Source: Andrena cerasifolii (lineage: Eukaryota > Arthropoda > Insecta > Hymenoptera > Andrenidae). From it: a stretch of 64,000 nucleotides of DNA. A program made the translations under genes and the position numbers. Below the pieces are notes generated by a model. It did not search any database. It saw only the letters and a list, made by a program, of their open reading frames with translations, and was not told the DNA's origin. The stretch lies in the NCBI RefSeq assembly GCF_050908995.1, contig NC_135120.1:22271433-22335432 (forward strand). The letters are read 5' to 3'. Within the stretch, counting starts at the first letter, position 1. Each line of letters begins with the position of its first letter. Positions 36,534 through 48,955 of this stretch are shown one piece after another.

Positions 36534-39500
36534 ATGACGGGCTCGCGGCTGAGACCCGCGTTCTTCGTGGGCCTCTTCCTGGCCCTTCTAGCCGTCGCCT
36601 TACAGGGTGAGTATTTCAGTAACCACCACCGGAGGTCCCCTGACCACCTTCCAACCACGGCTCACCCTCTTGCCCCGTTGACCTTGCGCAACCGTCCCTT
36701 TTCCCTCGTTCTAGTCGAATGCCAACTACGTCTGAGCTACCAAGCAGCGTACTACTTAAAAACCTCCCTTCTTCTTATTCTCCCTTTTCAGGTAGACAGC
36801 TTGCTCTTCTTCTAATTAAGATACATGGTCCTCGGTTACAGTGCTACTAGGATTGTTGTGATATCGCAATTCCTTGTACTTCTTCATTTTCTTCTATAGT
36901 CTCTCCCTCTTAGCGAATATAAGTACCCGAGCGTCTGCAGAAACAATAATATTTAGATGACGTTTGAAGCCTGGGCTTCGGTGAATTGTGGCTTGATTAT
37001 TTTAGTAATTAGCGAAGCGAATACCGCAACAGCTCGCGCTCCCTAAGTCCATTTGTCTTGAAACCGATCCGAGCATCCTCGTGCCTTCCCTTATTCGCAG
37101 GGTCCTTCGCGAAACCCATACTCGAGGTCCTCGGCACCGATTGCGGCGTGCTCCAAAACAAAATCGTGCAACGCTGCCCGTCATTTGTTGTCGCGTTATT
37201 TTTAACTCGACGTCACGCGGCGGCTTTTTTAGAATGCACCCGATCCGCGACTTCGGCGTCGTTTACGCGGGTTTAATTATATAAATCAAAGCCGACGAAT
37301 CGCTCGTGACGAGTATTAACGACGCCGACTGTCAGAGGTCCGTGGATTAGGAGCACTCCTCCCGTTCAGCCAGCTCTTGCCGCCGTCCTACGTAGTTGAA
37401 GATGACGTGGTTCCGGCGATTTTTCAAGGAGGAAGACGCGCGTCTCGCGATATTAGGGCCAGGTTTCTAGAAGCTTTAGCGGTCGATGATGTGGCCGGAG
37501 TGCTGACGAACGTGTGACGATTGACGAAGGTCAATGTTACGTAAAGTCGCCGGTCTGCGTCATCGGTTGCTCGCTCGTCGGGCCTCTTCAGCATCGAGCA
37601 GACGCACCAAACTCATGAGCCTTGCGTCATTATCGGTTACCAGCGTACACCATTGGCGAAAGAATATCCCTCCACGGTGCACGTGACGTTTAATCAACTC
37701 TGCTTCCTCGATGCATCGCGATGCGAAGTAGTCTTCCGATAAAGTAGATCCTATGGCCACTTGCTGATTAGTTGGATCGAATAATACCTGGAGGGGATAG
37801 ATGGTTTTGGATTAAGAAATATTCGAATCTTCGGTAATTGTTATTGCCAGTGTACTCTTGACAGCGCTATAATCGGAGTAGCACGACGAAACACGGCGAC
37901 GATCGAGTAAAAAGTTTTCATCGCGGATTCAAGGATTTGTTATTTTGGGAATCGATGGTAACCGACTGTCAACAACTCGCAAATAATTACATAAGGACGG
38001 CTATAAGTCCGTGCCAGATTCGCTCTAAATTCTGTAAACCTAACCGTGAATCCCGTTTAAAGGTAGCAGGTTGCTGGTATTAGCGAGACGTGATGAAAAT
38101 TCACGTTTAACATTTGTAAATTGGAAGACGCTGACAAGTTAAACGGAGGGAAATTTGGCGCAACATTTAGAAAAGAAACATTTGAAATTTCACAGATCCT
38201 TATTAAATGGATTATTAAAAATTCCTAAAGTATTGTATCTTTTTATGAAATGCTACTGTAGGGTACTTTTCCACCCCTCGTCTTCTTCAGAGAGAAATGA
38301 TTTCATAAATCTGTTTGGAAAGGGAATTAAGCATTCTCTCTCTTAAATTCAGTTTGGAAAAGGGAATTATGCGTTCCGAAGCTGATTCGACTGTTACAGC
38401 GAAAGGATTAAAGACTATACACGTCGCAGAGCGCGGAACAAGACTTCGGATTCTATCTTTATCCTTGGTAGCTATGCTTGCCAAACGACAGCTGCTTACC
38501 TCTACTTCCATTACCTGTATCTTGACATTTTCGTGAATTATTTTGCGACCATACAATTGCAACACACCGCTGAACAGATCGGCCGAGTTCGAAATTAATA
38601 TTCACGCGTAAACCACGATCAAACATTCTTCGACTGTGACCTTTAACGTTCGTTCTCCTTGGTATCTGTATCCGCAATTAAATCCAATAAATCTAACAGC
38701 CAACCTACACAATTATATCGCCTAGAAGATACTCAAAAAGAAAAGAATCAAGATGTTCGACAAGTAGCATCCCCCGTGTACTTCGACGCTCGGAAAACAA
38801 AAGGCTAAAGCATGCGAAATGATAAAACGGAATATCTCGTGCCAAAAGCACCAGCACGTGTGATGTAATGATGAAAATTTACGAGCTGGGCGCAACGTAA
38901 GCTGCATATTTCCTTGGTGGTTCTCTTCGTCCGCAGACTAATTAAACCTGTGCTCTGAAAATCGCGTTATTAATCGAGGAACAAGGTACTCGGGCAGGCC
39001 CAAGTATTCGCCGAGCTTTCGGTTTCGCTGGTAGCGCAGCACGGAATTTTCGCTTTACAAACAAATCTGCTCGATCATCTCCTGATCGAGTGGAGTCAAC
39101 GACAAATTAGTCTCTCGATTAGAGTAATCGTCTTAGGATCGTCCGTGGGGTTGGTTTACATATTCGCACTTTTTCGCGGCGAATGACCGATAAAAATACG
39201 TTTCGCTCATCGAATATATAAATATTTTCAAGTGTTGCTCGGCTCAAAGCCGCCTACTCGCCGCTATACTTAGAAACCGGCCTGGTCCCAGGTACTGCCT
39301 AGAAAGATGATATCGACATTTTCATCGACCGAGATTTTACATTCGGTGCCATCAGATTTCGGATATCCGAGCGTCGCTGTGTTTCCATTAAGCGTGCGAC
39401 AGAATGGGAACTCCATGTAGGAACAAATGCCACGAAACGAGCCTTCCTGATTTCAGATACGGCTCACTAATCTCAACCTTGAACTCCCACAATTTCACGT

Positions 39501-42500
39501 GGATCAGTGCTTCGGATTATTTTCCAGGGTGGGTTTCTTCAGTTCGTCAGGGCGATCCCTAGAGACTAGTTAATAGCAGTTTTCAGTGACCATTCTCGTT
39601 TCAGTTCTCCAGAACCTGCGATTAATAACACCATGTGGTCTTCGTTAGCCAAGTACTTACTCATATATCTTGAGACATTCAGAGTGTTTCTAAGTCAAGA
39701 CACCGCTGCTACAATTCGCTCTACTCTTTCTTCTTGTTAGTTCCTAGGAAAGCAGTGTTCTCCAATTTCTTCGGGCTATACAGTCCTCGAAATCCTCTTG
39801 AAGTAGGTACCCTAGTTCCTTCGAGCTTCCAAGGTGAGCCCAGTCGCCGTGAATTTTGGTTTTCGATTCCTCAGCGCTCGTCTTTCGTCGGCCAGTGGAG
39901 GGTATCGGAGCCACCGATTGTTGTTCCCGAACACCTGTCATTGTCCGAGCACGCGCCCGACCCAAACGGTGTGTAACGACTTTGACAAGATCTTGCGTCA
40001 CCTGGGTCAGATATTTTCGGTGGTCGCGTGGCGTTAAACCCTCCGCCCGAAGCTCCTCGGCTCGGTTATCTAATACCCCGCGCCTTCTTTTGGCACAACG
40101 CGTGTTCGGCATAGTGAGAACTGCTCGATGAAAATTCCTGGCAGCCGAAGAATCGGCATAGAATCAAGCCAGCCGTAAAATCCTCGCGGTAACGTGCGCG
40201 CAACGCAAATACACGCCTCTCCCGTACATATATTAATGTTCGGCCCGCGGTCCTCCCTGCTCGCATATTTCCACGTCGCGGTGCATTACAACACCCGTGC
40301 TCGATGTTTGTTTAGCACCAAGCAGCGTCCTTAGATCCTCTAACGAAGCCGCGCGCCGCGCTGGCGAGACGATGTTCAGTCATTTTTCAAGGGGACACGG
40401 TATAAGTTCGTACATCACTCGCAATTTTAGCTTCGGCAGAAGACGAGAATGAACAGAGCGCAGAATTGGAACTCTTGAGGGGACCGTTGATTTGTGGCTC
40501 GAATGATTAGCTTATAGAGATCGACGAGACAGTTTCGAAAGTAGAGTCGACAAGCAAGAGTGTAGAGAACTGAAAAAGTTCCCAAGCATCCAAAGCAGAA
40601 ATATACAAAACGCTAATTCTGGTTCCTGAGGAGCTTCTTCACTGCTCTAAGCTTAATATTTGCCAGCTCAAAACAACAGAAGACCTGTGCATATTATCCA
40701 CCACCCTAATATTTGAAAGTTGCCTGCCACAGACGCGACGGAACTTCAGAGGCGCCTCGAAATTCGTGTTTCAGGAGTGCAAAGCGAGGAGCTAGAGGTG
40801 CCATCGGAGGATCTGTGTCGACCGTACATTGAGAAGGCGCTGAAGGACTTCGGTACAGGTAATGTTAGGATGTTGAGGAATATTCGAGTGGAGCGCAACG
40901 ATTTCTAGAATGTTTCGTTTGAAGGATCTTTGGAGCAGACCAGTGCCGAGGCGGAGACCGACGCCGACAGAGACAGCCAAGAGGATGGGGACGCTAACGC
41001 CGCGAGCGAAGAAGTGAGCCACCTTTGAAGTCCCTAAGAGGATCGATCGAGGGAATGACTTTGCGGTGCTCGTTGCAGGTTGGCGAGCCAACAGCCGATG
41101 TTTCGAAGGAGGACTTGGCAACGGAGGAGGACAGGCAGGATTCGGTAGAGGGCGAAGCGGAGGGAAGCGTTGAACAAGCTGAAGAGGAGGCTGGCGACGC
41201 GTCCGTGGAAGCTGAGCAGAGTGCCGAGGGCGCGGGGGAGCAGAGCGCTGAAGCTGGTGACAACGAAGAAGGTAGGGACCTAGCGGTGATCATTAATTCG
41301 CTGTTAGAGGCAGTCCTTCGAGGATGTAGTATAAAAGTGGAGGTGCAAATTGACAGAAATCAATTGCACGTTCTGCTCCACTAGCCTTAAGTATCCAGCT
41401 ACTTGACCACAAGGCCTTGAGTAGCCAATTGATTTTGCTTCAGCTATGATTCCAATAGACGTAGAGTAACGTAGTTTCCCAGCCACAGAAGTTAGTCTCC
41501 AGGAAAGTGTCTCTGTCCCAGGTGGATCTGATCAGGCAGATGAGAAATCCGGCGAAGCGGACGCGGGAACGGAGGAGGACAAAGACGAGTCTCCAGAGAA
41601 GATAGAGGAAGGTGGGGACTCTGGTCAAGATGACACCGAAGAGGAACAGGCAGAGAAGTCGGGCGAGGATGAGCAGAAGTCCGACGAAGAGCCGCAGGTA
41701 GACGAGGGTAAGTCTGACGAAGGAGCAGAGGCGGACGACGGCAAGTCCGACGAAGGTGGGCAGGACGACGATGGGAAGTCCGACGAGGCGCAGGCCGAGG
41801 GCCAATCGACTGAAGAAGCGACGATCGACGAGGAGAAATCCGACGAAGCTAAGACCGAGGAGGTGAAGTCTGGCGAGGATAAAGCTGACGACGAAGCCGA
41901 CGACTCGAAAGCGGACGAGGAGGCTTCGAAAGAGACGGAGGAAGTAGCTGCTTCAACGGAGGAGGAAGCTGAAGAGGCTGGGGAGGCCGACAGCAAGGAC
42001 GCGCAGTCTGAGGAGCAACCAGCAAGCGGGGAAGAAGGGAAGGAGGAGAGCAAAGAAGGGGAGAGCGCCGAGGAGGTGAAGGAAAGCGAGGAGACCGAGG
42101 AAGGTAAATCAGAAGAAGAGGCTAAGTCTGCGGAGGAAGAAGAAACGAAGTCAGCGGAGGACGCAGCCAAGTCCGAGGAAGACAAGGAAGCTAAGGACGA
42201 GGAGGCTAAAGGAGAGGAAGGAGAATCCGCGGAGGGAGCCAAGTCAGAGGAAGATGGAAGCGAAAAGAAGAAATCTCGCGCGAGGAGGGAAGCCGGCGAA
42301 GAATCTGAGGGTGACGATGAGGGCTCCGAGGAAGCAGCTGAGAGCGAGGAAGAGGAACCCACCCCCGAAGAAGACCTGATACAGGAGATTGAGGTGCCAG
42401 AGAATTTACGACCACGCGATCACATCAATCAGCTGTTGAAGCTGGACGAAGAGAACGAGGGGAAGGAGAACGCTATTCAGAAGATCAGGGATGTGATTCT

Positions 42501-44546
42501 GAAGGAGCTGAAGAAGGTTTACGACAATGCCATACAACCGCTGGAGACTCTGTACAAGTACAGGGACCTGAGCAATAGACACTTCGGCGGTGAGTACTTG
42601 GAATCGTTCCTCCACCGGTTTTAGTTCCACCTTGATCCTAGTAACGCGAATTGTTGTGCAGATCCAGAGATATTCTCGAAGCCGCTTGTTCTCTTCATGG
42701 GTCCGTGGAGCGGTGGGAAATCTTCCATCATAAACTACCTGCTCGACATAGAGTACAGGCAGACGTCGTTGAGGACAGGTGAGTAGGTGACGATAGAGCG
42801 GGAGGGGCGTGGACTTTTGTTTTGCGAGGACGCTTGAGCTAAACATTAAGAAGGAAACTTTTAACCCCTTAAGCGGGGAGGGACTAGACCCCGTGCGCAA
42901 CGTATATATCCGCTCTCCCTGTTTAAGGGATTAACACAGTCGGCGGTGATCGCGCCACCGACAGTCTCGTAGAGAATGTGAGAAAACCCGCTAAACAGTT
43001 AGCAGTAGACGCATGCTAGGAGCATGAATATACAGATAGCGTTTAGGTGGTTTGAGAGAGTGCTTAGAGGAGCAATGCAAAACGGCAAATGGAAATGACA
43101 CAGGAGCCGAGCCGTCGCCGGCCTACTTCAACATTCTAATGCACGGGGAGGAGGAGGAGATCCTCGATGGCACGCAGCTCGCAGCCGACTGGACATTCTC
43201 CGGCTTGCAAAAGTTCGGGCAAGGGCTGCTCGATCGGCTCAAGGGCTTACGGCTCAACAGCAAGCTACTGGAGAACGTGAGCACGTGTTCTTCTTTGTAA
43301 TTTCAAGCTGTGTACTGAAACGCGTGTCTATTGAATGGAACTGGGGCTTAAAGTGGCCCAGTTCCATCCGAAAAGCACAGTTCCAGACCGTCACCTATCC
43401 TCGTAAGATGCAATGATCCTTGCACTTAATACAATTTCTACGCAATCAGGTGAACATCGTCGAGATACCGGGTATCTTGGAAATTCGAAAGCAGGTCCAA
43501 CGTTTGTTCCCATTCAACGATGCGTGTCAGTGGTTCATCGACCGTGCTGACATTATATTCCTGGTGTACGATCCATCCAAGCTGGACGTCGGGCCAGAAA
43601 CAGAAGCGATCCTCGACCAGCTGAAGGGTCGGGAGTATCAGGTAAGCTTGTGGCGTTTAAACGGCGCCAGGCACGATAGTAACGCGACCTTCCCGAAACA
43701 GACACGCATCATTCTTAACAAAGCTGACCAAGTGAAACCGGAGGAGCTGATGAGAGTGCAAGGCGCACTGATATGGAACATATCGCCTCTGATGTCCAGC
43801 GCTGAGCCACCGATAATGTACTCCGCGTCCTTGTGGTCGTTACCCTACGAGGCTGGTGCACCGACCAGGCTGTTGTACGCGCAGGAACGAGCGTTCCTAC
43901 GCGATCTGCGTACTGCCGTTGATAAACGAGTCGAGCACAAGATAGCGAGCGCCAGAAGATTCGCTGTAAGTAACAGTGAACAGCAGTCGGTCAGCTGCCC
44001 TCTTAAAAAAAGAAGAAAGTTTGAAGTTGAATTCTATCTTCTGTTTCATGGGAATTGCTGGTTATAGTGTGCTTAAAGCCAGATAAATCTATCGCTATAA
44101 ATTTCCTCACCTTGTGGTATTTTATATACTTTGTAATCGTTAGAACTTGTGATTCGCATCTGCAGGTACGAGTGCGCAATCACGCAAAAATGGTAGACTG
44201 CTATCTGACCACCTACTACAACCAGAAGACGTTCTTCGGTAACAAGAAGGAGACCAGCGACAGGATCGTGGAGAATCCGCAGGACTATCATATTTACGAG
44301 GGCCTGAGCACTCTGAAGAACATATCACGCTACGACTTGCCCGACCCGGACGTTTACAGAGACTTCTTCCGGCTGAATCCGCTTTACGACTTCCCCCTGT
44401 TGAGCTCCACGTGCACCTACTTCCGTGGATGCCCGATTAATAGACTCGATGTGGCCATAGCCTACGATCTGCCGGAGCTCGTGGGCAAGTACAAGAAGTC
44501 GGTGGAGCAGGTGACGCACGAGTACGAGACAAGCCCTCCTAGTTGA
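36534..44546 (+). CDS. SRL: Sarcalumenin-like luminal GTP-binding protein with acidic domain
   Basis: Ten exons join in phase to 891 codons plus stop: 36534-36606, 40733-40858, 40925-41013, 41079-41271, 41522-42589, 42662-42778, 43104-43276, 43450-43641, 43702-43965 and 44166-44546. Exon 1 codes a signal peptide (FFVGLFLALLAVALQ). Residues about 80-470 are dominated by Glu, Asp, Ser and Lys, with repeats such as KSDEG. The C-terminal dynamin-like domain has a P-loop GPWSGGKS at about residues 530-537, EIPG at 618-621 and NKAD at 683-686. This arrangement matches the long form of sarcalumenin, a calcium-buffering protein of the muscle sarcoplasmic-reticulum lumen. The first coding exon is 4.1 kb from the next; another exon could be missing between them. 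Coordinates of the C-terminal exons are more certain. Confidence 0.85.
36607..40732. other. First intron of the sarcalumenin-like gene
   Basis: A 4.1 kb stretch between the signal-peptide exon and the next coding exon. An open stretch after an acceptor at about 40439 (AAGACGAGAATGAACAG) codes acidic residues but ends at an in-frame stop with no good phase-1 donor, so it is not called. Nothing else was recognised. Confidence 0.4.
42860..42934. repeat. Small inverted repeat in a sarcalumenin intron
   Basis: TTAACCCCTTAAGCGGGGAG and CTCTCCCTGTTTAAGGGATT are imperfect inverted copies with TTAA at both ends, over 75 bp. It is probably a remnant of a very short TTAA-type MITE. Confidence 0.5.
43336..43366. 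repeat. Strong hairpin in a sarcalumenin intron
   Basis: TGGAACTGGGGC and GGCCCAGTTCCA are inverted copies with one mismatch, separated by 7 nt. In RNA this would form a stable short hairpin between the exons ending at 43276 and starting at 43450. Confidence 0.6.
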
Positions 44547-45260
44547 GTGTGATTCAACGTCCTGAAAGAGAGCTCTTGATGCCACGCGAGCTGCGGAGCG
44601 AGAGCAAAATTGTACAGAGGATAGAGCAGCGGTACGAGTGAGAGGGGATGAACATTAGTGTTTAAGTTCAATACTCGAGACGGTACAGAGAACTTTCTTT
44701 CCTGAAACAACCAGCAATAGTGGGATTGGATTGTCCTTAGGTAAAGATCCAGCCGTAATCCTAGACGAAGCGGAGAACGCGAGACCTAAATAGAGCTCCT
44801 GGAACACAACATTGCGCGACACTCTTAGACGAATCACTCACGGACGAGGAGAAGATCAGCTTTGGAGTATGAAAAGTATACTATTTGCTGCGGGGTGAGC
44901 CGTACGGTGGCCACCAGTACTTAACGTACGCTCCGAGTGCATCCTGGTGAATTGGAGGCAGATGGATCTGAGATACTACTTGTGTTTGGAAGGCAATACG
45001 AGTGTTACCATTCCGATCTAAAGCGGACAGTGAGTTTCCCTTGAATGTGTTCAAACACAGCTTTTGGTCATGCAGTTTCCGAGAACATATCGCAACAATA
45101 GTGGGCCCCTATTAATACGTCGACGAAAAGTTGGGGACGCAATGAACTCGCGCGACAGACTTCTATGAAACTCAGTGTAATAGTTGCAGCCAACTATTAG
45201 AGCACTGCGACAGTTTAGCCGTCGGAACACCGGGGCGGGAGCAACAATTACGTACTGTAA

Positions 45261-45266
45261 AATAAA
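45261..45266 (+). terminator. Candidate polyadenylation signal of the sarcalumenin-like gene
   Basis: AATAAA lies about 715 bp after the stop codon and is followed by an (AT)n stretch. It is the first canonical signal I see there. Confidence 0.45.
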
Positions 45267-46047
45267 ATATATATATATACATACTATATATAAATATTTC
45301 CATTGAGAAAGAGATAAGAATGATCTCTTTTTGAGGCTTTTGTGAAATACCTTGTATAAACGAATTGTGTTCTTATTAAAAGTTATAAAATATTTATTTA
45401 AAGAGAAAAAAAAAACTAGTAGTTACTTGGTAACATGTTCCCCATGTTGTTACGTCAAGTATATTTTCGATGTAAATGGATATGCTGTTTTGATTCAGTA
45501 AAACGTTTGATTCACAATGTACACCTCGTGTAAATTAAATGTCTCGTACGAAATGCTTGCCGGTTTGTATTGTGTTGTTAATGCTCATGCGTGTAATTGG
45601 CTTTCTGCGGGCATGCGGATCGCTAACGTTGTTGTTATTGCAGTCACTATTATTGTCACTCGAGTTATCCAAGAATATGTTGAATTACACATAATTCAGT
45701 AAAACATTTACTTTGTTAGTGGATATAAGTTGTTATTTTATGTAAATGTTACTTTATGTATTAAGTTAAGTAGATCTAATTTATGTATTTTTTGAATAGG
45801 AATGTGTGTTCTATGATTCTCATTTGTGTAAATGTGACGTCTCAATCCCAAATACAAGTTACTCGCGAATATCGTAGAGACAATACGTTGGTGAAAATGG
45901 TGGCAAGAGTCAGCGGTGGTCTCGAAAGAGCTTTCGATTAAAATCTGTGGATGTTTTAACAAGCGCATACGTTCGGTCGATCGAACTAGTATATACTGCA
46001 AGCAGAGTATATCAAAAGTAATAAGATACAAGCAGAAGATCACTTAC

Positions 46048-46895
46048 CATTGGCGTGACTTCGCGCAGCCATTCATTAGCTTGTTCGTCGAAGTCGAATT
46101 TACAAGCGAGTCTCAAGTCTTTAGCGGCCTCTTCGAACTTTCCAAGCAACTGGTAAGCCCTTCCTCTAAATTTGTGGGCAGCCGCGCTATCCGGATTCAA
46201 CTCCAGGGCACGATTACAATCGCGTATGCAAGCGTGAGACTTTTCCATTAGCAAGTAAATTTGCCCGCGCTTAGCGTAGACTAACGCTACCTGCGGATTC
46301 AGTTCAATGGCTTCGGTGTAAAGTTTTATAGCCTTCTCGTAATCTTTCTCTGTGAACGCGGACACAGCTTCCAAACGTTTGGCTGCGGCTTCCACAACAT
46401 TCTCCTCCGTTGGTTCGAGCGTTGGATCTCCCATTGATTGAGGAGTATCTAAATCTGCGTCTGAAACATGTAACAGAATTTAGAGCTAATTCAATAAATT
46501 GAGTAATTAAAAGTGTTTTAAAACTATGGGAAGTAAAGACTCGATCTACCAGTGACTTCAGTCGTATCTTGTTTTTCCTGTTTTGGCTCAGGTGTCTTAG
46601 CTGCTTTAGTTGCCTCAGTGGCTTCGGCTGCCGCAGTAGCTTCGGTTACCTCAGTCGCCTCGGCTGTCTCAGTGGCCTCGGTTGCCTCAGTGGCCTCGGT
46701 TGCCTCAGTTGTGCTCGCAGGCTTCTTGCTTGGCGATTCATTGCTTATATCTTTTGGTATGCTTCCCCCGAAGTGTTCGATAAAAGATTTTACAAAGGCA
46801 AGCTGAGGTTGCTGTAATATCGCTGGGTTCGTTGTACACAGGCTAATAAATGTCTCTAATTCTGCCAGATGTTCTGGTTTAACGGGAACAGACAT
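46048..46895 (-). CDS. ST13: 5' exons of Hsc70-interacting protein (Hip/ST13)
   Basis: Two minus-strand exons: 46895-46550 (ATG at 46895, phase 1 donor G|GTAGAT) and 46460-46048 (donor ATG|GTAAGT, phase 0). The start codes MSVPVKPEHLAELETFISLC, the Hip N-terminal dimerisation region. A low-complexity Ala-Thr-Glu repeat follows (about residues 60-98), then the TPR domain, visible as YEKAIKLYTEAIELNPQVAL, YAKRGQIYLLMEK and NRALELNPDSAAAHKFRGRA, which binds the Hsc70 ATPase domain. An acceptor TTTACAG just upstream of the ATG suggests a 5' UTR intron. The exon carrying the charged linker after LREVTPM was not found, so either it is hidden in the 13.4 kb gap or the exon at 32691 joins directly, which the phase allows. 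Confidence 0.9.
46600..46730 (-). repeat. In-frame Ala-Thr-Glu coding repeat in Hip
   Basis: Nine-base units coding GAGGCCACTGAGGC-like ATE triplets repeat about a dozen times with drift, giving EATEATEATEATETAEATE. The frame is kept. Such repeats change length quickly between relatives. Confidence 0.85.
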
Positions 46896-46899
46896 TTTG

Positions 46900-48750
46900 A
46901 TGCCTGTAAACAAGGACGGTGGATTTATTTAAAACGCCTCATGCATATTAAATAAACTGCCGCTAACGTGTCACAAAGCCGACACATCGTCGTGCGTGCT
47001 TTAAGATGTTTATGAGAAATGCATTAAACGCTGCACAAAAGGCAAACCCATACGTGGCACACGCGTCTTTCTCTCGCGAAAGTATTCTGGTTTGTCGAAT
47101 TGCAGCCCGAAAAACCAGATTACAACGTCGCGAATACCGGTAACGAGTGGTTGCAAATTCATTTAGAAATGTGACTGCTTACCAATGGTTTCGTGGAGTT
47201 TGTGTGAATCTCAATCAGCGACGTGAAATGAAATTCTTGAATCGTCCCTGCTTTCGCTATCTGTATTTTTGATAAGCTGAATTAATATTCGGCGATACAA
47301 CAAATTGCGCAAGACACAAAGACACCACGGATGCGTAATGGCATCACCCGACGTAAAGTCTGATACAGATCGCCAGAGATATACAGCGTGTTTCAGAATT
47401 ACCCGTCCAAGGTATTCATTGGTACCGACATCTCGGGAATGTAGATTGAAACAATTGAACGGTACGCTGTTTTAACAGAAAGTGGTAAGTGCAATGTAGG
47501 TAAAGTAGCAGTTTCTGTTGTCCCACCTGCAGAGTGTCGGCAAAAACGAAAAAAACGACGAAAAAATCGGTTTTTAATTTTTTTAACTGCGGCGCACCGA
47601 ATTGAAAAATCTGAAAAAAATTCAGAACAATAGTAACAATGATACGTACTTACAGTAAAAATATAATTATAGTGCCAAGCCTGCTTCGATACACAATCGG
47701 CATTTTGCAGCATTCTTTGGCGTTTTTTATTTTTCACGGCTTGGTTTTTCAATTTAAAAATCTGAAACAATTCTCTAATATGTGCCCCGATAACAGAAAT
47801 GTCTCTGATTTTTTTTCAAAATTTTTCATCCACTAGTATAGGAGAAATTCGGCAAAAACCTGATTTCCTATTTTTGCCTTTTTAGTATACCTCTTTCCAC
47901 TTCATGTTCTCCTGATATATTGGCCAAAATCTGGCGAAAATTTTCAGAATGCACAAAATTGGGCTTTGTAACAGGAGAACATGCCGTCGAAAGAGATGGC
48001 ACAAAGTAACGTCTCCGGAAAGCAAATTAAAGAGCGAGAAGTGGCGCAGATGTTTCGAGACAGTGACTGTTTAACGAAGAGACGCAGAATTTTCGAACGC
48101 CTCTTGAGAGGCCTGCGCCTCTTATTTGCAACTTTAAGGCGATGCCTTTGAAGCTGAAATAGCCACTAAACATTTCTTGTCATATAGCATATATTTAGGT
48201 TATATTTTCTGTCACTTCGAGGAGCCGACCACATAATAATCACGCGCATCCAGTCTGCGCATTTTCACTAGCCAAATTCATCATTCAATACAATTTTGTA
48301 TATATAATGTTTGTTGATAGCTGCTTTCTGCAGAGGACGTGTAATAAGTGTATTTCATGTTCTGTTTCGGTGCTTTGCTAATAAAAATATGTCTAACCTA
48401 ACAAATTTCATTTTCTGGGGACATTCCCTCATCTATTTTCCCTTTTCACTTAGAATTCCTTACTGCTAACGTAGAATATTGTAGCATAAGCACATTTCAA
48501 GTAATTAAAATGTACAATGAATTTTCTACGTTTACAGTACCAGCCGACTTTCCGTTTATATTTTTATAAGTATAACGAAATAGCTGAGAATTTCTTTCCT
48601 TATTCAGAATAGAATACAGAAATAGCAAACAGCTCCCTCTCGCGTTCACCGGGTAATCGTCGATCTATCGGTATTACCATTTCTGTGCAGAAAAAAATGC
48701 TGCAATACCGACCTGCCGAATCGGCCAGGTCACGTGACGTGCTACCCCCT
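46900..48750. other. Upstream of Hip, no gene supported
   Basis: The Hip promoter and 5' UTR should lie at 46900-47250. An inverted pair CTCTTTCCACTTCATGTTCTCC (near 47892) and GGAGAACATGCCGTCGAAAGAG (near 47972) suggests an old transposon remnant. A hairpin of CGGTATT and AATACCG lies near 48670-48710. No coding region was recognised. Confidence 0.4.
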
Positions 48751-48955
48751 TAAATATAAAGCAGAAAGGGTTTGTGTGTTTGTTGCCTAAAAACTTTCGA
48801 ACGCTAAACTCTGTGGTCGCGTAATGTGTTCCAGCTCATTATGCCTAACTAGTCCAGATGAATGTGACTATTATCAAAAAAAAAAAATATATATAATTTT
48901 TTTTTTATATAAAATCGGAATCTAAATTTCGGGCGAGGCCGAGTAGTAAAGCTAG
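48751..48955 (+). mobile_element. Candidate short non-autonomous Helitron
   Basis: The 3' end has a short hairpin TCGGGCGAGGCCGA (48929-48942) followed after 9 bases by CTAG and T, the arrangement expected of a Helitron terminus. The 5' part reads TAAATATAAAGCAGAAAGGG, then TTTGTGTGTTTGTTG, which resembles the start of insect Helitrons. A canonical TC start is not seen, so the left border is approximate. Confidence 0.5.

Noticed and set aside
40439..40510. Acidic mini-exon of the sarcalumenin-like gene
   Set aside because: It follows a plausible acceptor and codes acidic residues, but hits a stop with no good donor in the required phase.
41625..42362. Minus-strand Ser-rich frame of 245 codons
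   Set aside because: It is the antisense shadow of the Glu/Asp/Lys-rich sarcalumenin exon; GAG and GAC codons read as serine-type codons on the other strand.
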